From Gemmatimonadota bacterium (lineage in GTDB: Bacteria; Latescibacterota; UBA2968; UBA8231): 28,962 nt of DNA. Location of the stretch: contig JABHDC010000122.1 of the NCBI GenBank assembly GCA_018673255.1, positions 1 through 28,962 on the forward strand. The letters run 5' to 3'. Positions 25,277 to 28,962 of the stretch are shown one piece after another. Positions within the stretch are counted from its first letter, which is position 1, and each line of letters opens with the position of its first letter. The position numbers and the translations under genes are program-made. A model generated the notes under the pieces. It did no database searches, had not been told where the DNA came from, and saw only the letters and a list, made by a program, of their open reading frames with translations.

Positions 25277-25999
25277 ATGAAGGCCGTAATCCTGGCCGGT
25301 GGTCTCGGAACAAGGCTGAAGCCGTTTACTGAGGTGATACCAAAACCCCTCCTGCCGGTGGGCGAAAGCTCAGTTCTGGAGATCCAGATCATGAGCCTCA
25401 AGCGCTGTGGCTTTGACGAAATCATCATTGCCACCAACTATCGGGCGGAGTATGTGCAAGCATTCCTAGGAAACGGGGACAAGCTGGGTGTGAAGCTCTC
25501 ATTCAGCAAGGAAGAAAAGCCGCTGGGAACGTGCGGACCGGTTCTGTTGCTTCGCGATGTCTTGACGGAGCCCTTTCTCCTGATCAACGGCGACATCCTG
25601 ACTACACTGGACTTCCGGCAGATCTACGATTTCGCGCAGTCCATCGACAGCGTGCTTGCTGTGGCGACTCGTGAGATGATCACGCCATTCAACTTCGGGA
25701 AAGTGATGTCTGAGGGTGACTTCATCACTGATGTCCAGGAAAAACCGGATTTCCATCTCGAGATTCTTGCTGGGATCTATGTCATGAAGACGGATGTCTT
25801 CGACATGATTCCGCCAGATACCTACTACGGCATGGACTCCCTCATCAGAGATATGCTCAGTCGTAAGGAGCCTATCGCCAGGTACTACATGAAAGATTAC
25901 TGGCTCGATATTGGGCAACTGGCGGACTACGAGGAGGCGCAGGGGATCTATGACGAGCACTTCGTCCACCTGAAGAGCGAGGAAGATCAGGCAAGTTGA
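25277..25999 (+). CDS. Sugar-phosphate nucleotidyltransferase
   Basis: The 240-residue protein is a single nucleotidyltransferase domain: GGLGTRLKPFT (8-18) binds the NTP, IPKPLLPVG (21-29) holds the signature lysine, and LLINGDILT (101-109) carries the metal-binding Asp. The closing YYMKDYWLDIGQLADYEEAQ is typical of the mannose-1-phosphate guanylyltransferase / glucose-1-phosphate thymidylyltransferase-like group. It activates a sugar 1-phosphate with GTP, UTP or dTTP. In Campylobacter a related enzyme (PtmE) makes the GDP-sugar that LegB uses, so the pairing with the dehydratase gene here is suggestive. It starts at the ATG at 25277. There is no C-terminal acyltransferase extension. Confidence 0.9.
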   Translation: MKAVILAGGLGTRLKPFTEVIPKPLLPVGESSVLEIQIMSLKRCGFDEIIIATNYRAEYVQAFLGNGDKLGVKLSFSKEEKPLGTCGPVLLLRDVLTEPFLLINGDILTTLDFRQIYDFAQSIDSVLAVATREMITPFNFGKVMSEGDFITDVQEKPDFHLEILAGIYVMKTDVFDMIPPDTYYGMDSLIRDMLSRKEPIARYYMKDYWLDIGQLADYEEAQGIYDEHFVHLKSEEDQAS

Positions 26000-26042
26000 G
26001 CAGAGGCGAGGAATTCACAGTCGGACAAGCCCATGCGGGGCG

Positions 26043-26549
26043 TTGTTGATAGACGCGGACGTGTCACTGGGCGAGGGGGTGAAGATCCAGGACGAACGGC
26101 TGGTGAATATCTTTGGTTGCCAGATTGGTGACCGGACGTTCGTCGGGCCGTTCGTGGAGATCACTTACGGAGTCACCATTGGCGCTGACTGTCTGATTGA
26201 GAGTCACTCCTTCATTTGCGATGGTGTGCACTTGGACAACGAGGTGTTCGTCGGACATGGAGTCATGTTCACCAACGATCTCTACCCGCGAACGGATCGA
26301 CAAGTCGTGCATTTCCAGACACGGGTGGGTCATGGCGTGAGCATCGGCAGCAATGCGACAATCGTGGGAGGGGTCACGATTGGCGACCACGCAGTCATCG
26401 GGGCCGGAGCCGTCGTGACCAAAGATGTTCCAGCCTTCGCAATCGCTTGTGGGAATCCGGCCAAGATCACCCGACAGTTTACCAGCCACGATGAACTCAT
26501 GAAGTACATTGGCGGACGTCAACAGGCCGTGCCGGGGCACCAACCCTGA
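26043..26549 (+). CDS. Left-handed beta-helix (hexapeptide repeat) acyltransferase
   Basis: Up to 168 residues of repeated hexapeptides ([IV]-G-x-x-x-x), e.g. IGDRTFVGPFVEITYGVTIGADCLIESHSFICDGV and VGHGVSIGSNATIVGGVTIGDHAVIGAGAVVTKDVPAFAIACGNPAKI, define an LbH transferase. VFVGHGVMFTNDLYPR is typical of sugar O/N-acetyltransferases such as the FdtC/QdtC/WlbB group, which acetylate amino sugars on nucleotides. With the aminotransferase at the right edge this would give an N-acylated amino sugar. The start is uncertain: TTG at 26043 or 26046, with no ATG in frame and only GGGG close by. It follows the nucleotidyltransferase gene by 43 bases. Confidence 0.85.
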   Translation: MLIDADVSLGEGVKIQDERLVNIFGCQIGDRTFVGPFVEITYGVTIGADCLIESHSFICDGVHLDNEVFVGHGVMFTNDLYPRTDRQVVHFQTRVGHGVSIGSNATIVGGVTIGDHAVIGAGAVVTKDVPAFAIACGNPAKITRQFTSHDELMKYIGGRQQAVPGHQP

Positions 26550-26583
26550 CGACAGAGCGCGTTTCCGGAGAGGGCAGTGCAGT

Positions 26584-27351
26584 ATGCGCGACACCATACC
26601 AAGCCACAAAGACTTTGTCGACATCATTGGCGGAACAGCCGCTACTGGCCGCAATCTGTGGGAAAAGCGGTGGAATCAGTACTACTTCCGAAGCTGCAAG
26701 AGAATCGTGGCCAGTCTCATGGCAGATGTTGAGACAGCGGGCAGCACGATCATGGACGTGGGTACGTCGCATGGCAATTGGCTCAAGGCATTGCGTAGCC
26801 TGGGCTTCGAGAAGGTTGTGGGGGTGGAACTCGATGAAGGCCGGGCTGAGCTGGCTCGGCAGACTGGCTACGATGAGGTATGGAACTGCGACGCTGCCAA
26901 CGTACCGCTTCCTGATCACACGATCGCCGCGGCTGTTTCCAACGATGTATTCGTGCACATCCTCAGGCGAGAAGACAAGGTCGCAGTGCTCCGGGAGATG
27001 GCGAGATTGCTGGTCCCAAAGGGCGTCATGGTGTTCAACCAGACGATGTCACGGGCCTTTGGCATGACAGGCTACCACGTGGAGAAACACTGTTCGTTCC
27101 TGACGCTCGACGACCTGCTTGGCCTGTGCAAGGAGGTACCATCTTTGCGCATTGCTGATCTGATGCCGAGTTACTATTCGTTCCCTGCTCCGACGCCGTC
27201 ACGAACCGTGACCGTTCTTCGAGGTGCCGCGTTGATGGCGCCCCTGGGGATCGGAATTCGCATGCGGCGCGACAATGCGCGGACAAGGCAACTTGGCCTT
27301 GAGAGGGCTGACTCGGTGTACGTGAAGTTGGTGAAGGACTCCAACCAGTAA
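26584..27351 (+). CDS. Class I SAM-dependent methyltransferase
   Basis: The 255-residue protein has the Rossmann-like methyltransferase core: motif I IMDVGTSHGNWL (56-67), the acidic end of strand 2 (VVGVELDEGRAELA), then WNCDAANVPLPDHTIAAAVSNDVFVHI and MARLLVPKGVMVFNQTMS. It uses S-adenosylmethionine; the substrate is probably a sugar or glycan given its neighbours, but this is inference. I chose the ATG at 26584, ten bases after GGAGAGG; an upstream start at 26509 would overlap the acyltransferase gene. The TAA stop shares its last A with the next ATG (TAATG), so translation is coupled to the next gene. A weakly hydrophobic stretch near 220-235 (TVLRGAALMAPLGIGI) is unlikely to be a membrane anchor. 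Confidence 0.85.
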   Translation: MRDTIPSHKDFVDIIGGTAATGRNLWEKRWNQYYFRSCKRIVASLMADVETAGSTIMDVGTSHGNWLKALRSLGFEKVVGVELDEGRAELARQTGYDEVWNCDAANVPLPDHTIAAAVSNDVFVHILRREDKVAVLREMARLLVPKGVMVFNQTMSRAFGMTGYHVEKHCSFLTLDDLLGLCKEVPSLRIADLMPSYYSFPAPTPSRTVTVLRGAALMAPLGIGIRMRRDNARTRQLGLERADSVYVKLVKDSNQ

Positions 27352-28322
27352 TGTCTGCCTCACCCAGAGGGTCTTCCTCTGCCCTCATCTTGGGTGGTGC
27401 CGGGTTTCTCGGCAGTCACACGGTCGGGGGCCTCGCAGCATCGGGATGGCGCGTGACCGTCATCGATGGCGAACTGCCTGGTTGCGGTGGAGACAAGGAG
27501 CTGTTGACCAAAGTACGGGGCAACGCGGAACTGATTGAATGCAACGTTGAAGAAGTCGACGATCTTGGTGAACGTCTCGCTGATTGTGATGTGGTCATTG
27601 ATGCAATGGGGTGGACGCGTCACAGAGAGGGGTTGGCGAACCCCCTTCGCGACATGGACCTCAATCTGGCGTGCCACCTCCACGTGATCTCGAAATTGCC
27701 CCGCAAGAATCCACCTCGCGTGATCTATCTGGGCAGTCGCGGTCAATACGGACAACCTGACAGTGCGATGATCGACGAAGACACGCCGATGGTGCCCCGT
27801 GATCCCCAGGGCGTTCATAAGGTGGCGGCGGAATCTCATTTCCGCGTCTACGCTGGACTCTGGGGCCTCGATGTTACCAGCTTGCGCTTACCGAATTGTT
27901 ATGGTCCAGGCCAGCCAGTGGCCGAAAAGGACATCGGCCTGGTGGGCGGTTTCATCCGGGATCTGTTGGCCGGGAGAGTCGTCGAGATTTATGGCGGCGA
28001 ACGTGTCCGCTACCTGGGCTCAGCTGCCGATGTTGCGACAGTCGTTGGGGGTCTGGTCCAGCTCAAGTCCGAAGGATTTAGGGCCTACAACTATGCGGGA
28101 CACAAGGTGACGCTGGGCGAGCTAGTCAAGATGCTTCGAGACATCATCGGTCAGGGAGATTGGGTTGATGAGCCCATGCCGAGCGAGATTGGCGCCACCG
28201 ATACTGGGGACGCGGTCTTCTCCGACTCTCGACTTCGGCAGGTGCTCCCCGATTTCACTCAGACCAACCTTGCAGATGCCTTGAGTGAGACAGTGGAGTA
28301 TTTCCGAGAATCTGTCAGATAA
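27351..28322 (+). CDS. Extended-SDR epimerase/dehydratase-like protein lacking the catalytic Tyr
   Basis: The 323-residue protein has the NAD-binding GGAGFLG (15-21), a long insertion-free Rossmann fold, and the C-terminal LRLPNCYGPGQP and ERVRYLGSAADVATVVGGLV sugar-nucleotide regions of NAD-dependent epimerases/dehydratases. In relatives the active site is YxxxK; here the matching segment is Q153-G-V-H-K157, so the tyrosine is replaced by glutamine while the lysine is kept. The serine region is GSRGQYG rather than SS-x-x-YG. Standard dehydratase or epimerase chemistry may therefore be lost, or a different general acid is used. It overlaps the methyltransferase stop (TAATG) and precedes the aminotransferase gene by 17 bases. 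It may be a binding/regulatory subunit or an unusual enzyme. Confidence 0.82.
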   Translation: MSASPRGSSSALILGGAGFLGSHTVGGLAASGWRVTVIDGELPGCGGDKELLTKVRGNAELIECNVEEVDDLGERLADCDVVIDAMGWTRHREGLANPLRDMDLNLACHLHVISKLPRKNPPRVIYLGSRGQYGQPDSAMIDEDTPMVPRDPQGVHKVAAESHFRVYAGLWGLDVTSLRLPNCYGPGQPVAEKDIGLVGGFIRDLLAGRVVEIYGGERVRYLGSAADVATVVGGLVQLKSEGFRAYNYAGHKVTLGELVKMLRDIIGQGDWVDEPMPSEIGATDTGDAVFSDSRLRQVLPDFTQTNLADALSETVEYFRESVR

Positions 28323-28339
28323 GAAAGAAAGCTGGAAAT

Positions 28340-28962
28340 ATGCTCTGGCGATGCGATCTGGTTCCTCAGTACGAAAAATACAGAGACGAAATTGACGAAG
28401 CCGTCTTGCGTGTGCTCTCATCGGGCAGATACACACTTGCCCAAGAAGGTGCCAATTTCGAGCAGGAATTCGCGCAGTATCTGGGTGGAACCCACGGTGT
28501 AGCAGTCAACAGTGGTACCGATGCGCTGATACTGGCCCTGTCCGTCTTGGGAATTGGCCCCGGCGACGAAGTGATCACGACTCCCTTCACGGCCATACCA
28601 ACCTATGCCGCGATCAGGCAGGTAGGCGCACGCCCGGTGTTCGTTGACATCGAAGAAGACACTTTCCTCATCGACATCGGCCAGATCGCAGACGCCATGA
28701 GCGATCGCACGCGGGCGGTCGTCCCAGTGCATTTGTTTGGCAACGCGGTTGACATTGATGCCCTGCGGACAATCGTTGGGCCCGATGTAGCCATCGTCGA
28801 AGATGCCGCGCAGGCCCACGGTGCTACAATGAGGGGAAAGAAGGTTGGTGTCCTTGGTGATGTCGGGGCCTTCAGCTTCTACCCAACAAAGAACCTGGGA
28901 GGTTATGGTGACGGTGGGATGATCGTCACTGGTTCGAAGGAGCGGGCCGATGAGATCCGCCG
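28340..28962 (+). CDS. DegT/DnrJ/EryC1/StrS aminotransferase (5' part, runs off right edge)
   Basis: The first 207 residues of a sugar aminotransferase are visible (families are usually about 360-390 residues). SGTDALILAL (58-67) binds the PLP phosphate, VEDAAQAHGA (D155, Q158) contacts the ring, and SFYPTKNLGGYGDGGMI carries the PLP lysine K184. These enzymes put an amino group on a keto sugar of a nucleotide sugar, which fits the 4-keto product expected from the LegB-like dehydratase and feeds the acyltransferase. The ATG at 28340 is preceded by an A/G-rich stretch (AAGAAAGAAAGCTGGAAAT). The frame is open to the window end. Confidence 0.92.
   Translation, partial: MLWRCDLVPQYEKYRDEIDEAVLRVLSSGRYTLAQEGANFEQEFAQYLGGTHGVAVNSGTDALILALSVLGIGPGDEVITTPFTAIPTYAAIRQVGARPVFVDIEEDTFLIDIGQIADAMSDRTRAVVPVHLFGNAVDIDALRTIVGPDVAIVEDAAQAHGATMRGKKVGVLGDVGAFSFYPTKNLGGYGDGGMIVTGSKERADEIR

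Noticed and set aside
1..28962. CRISPR array, tRNA/rRNA genes, insertion sequences or prophage
   Set aside because: No regularly spaced repeats, no cloverleaf-like or rRNA sequence and no transposase, integrase or phage motifs were seen on reading both strands by eye.

Overview
The window looks like a piece of a bacterial chromosome with fairly high GC. It probably comes from an uncultured member of the FCB superphylum or a related lineage; Latescibacterota-like is my best guess. The main clue is the protein at the left end: a secreted cohesin / fibronectin-III / EF-hand multidomain protein whose C-terminus carries the NPFNPST sorting motif typical of those lineages. Genes are dense and mostly in short co-directional runs. 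GTG and TTG starts are common. I saw no tRNA, rRNA, CRISPR array, insertion sequence or phage gene.

Region 1 (1-4373, minus) is the N-terminal 1457 residues of one uninterrupted surface or secreted protein that runs off the left edge. It contains two cohesin-like domains, about nine Fn3-like modules, a duplicated dockerin-like EF-hand and a sorting domain.

Region 2 (4496-13754) holds two diverging gene runs. The minus run, read from the shared spacer at about 7856-8024, is a Gfo/Idh/MocA oxidoreductase, a D-cysteine desulfhydrase/ACC-deaminase-like PLP enzyme, a small cupin and an EamA (DMT) exporter. The plus run is a bicupin, a DUF3500 protein, a GlgE-like GH13 enzyme, an FKBP-type prolyl isomerase and a sugar-phosphate-isomerase-like TIM barrel. 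Several junctions overlap or nearly touch. The set suggests uptake or export and processing of a carbohydrate or amino-containing compound, but the substrate cannot be read from sequence. A perfect 16-bp hairpin closes the plus run.

Region 3 (13946-22262) is mostly household genes: a small membrane-anchored lysine-rich coiled-coil protein with its own A/T-rich promoter, a long-form HrpA RNA helicase, a divergent MscS/YbdG-type channel, a TolB-like beta-propeller lipoprotein and an APH-fold kinase.

Region 4 (22263-28962, plus) appears somewhat poorer in GC and has two gene-poor spacers of about 0.5 kb. It holds a FemAB/GNAT-type transferase and then a sugar-nucleotide or surface-glycan locus: a LegB-like NAD-dependent dehydratase, a sugar-phosphate nucleotidyltransferase, a hexapeptide-repeat acyltransferase, a SAM methyltransferase, an extended-SDR protein lacking the usual catalytic tyrosine, and a DegT/DnrJ-type aminotransferase that runs off the right edge. 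Together these would make an activated, probably amino/acylamino-modified sugar for a surface polysaccharide or for protein glycosylation.
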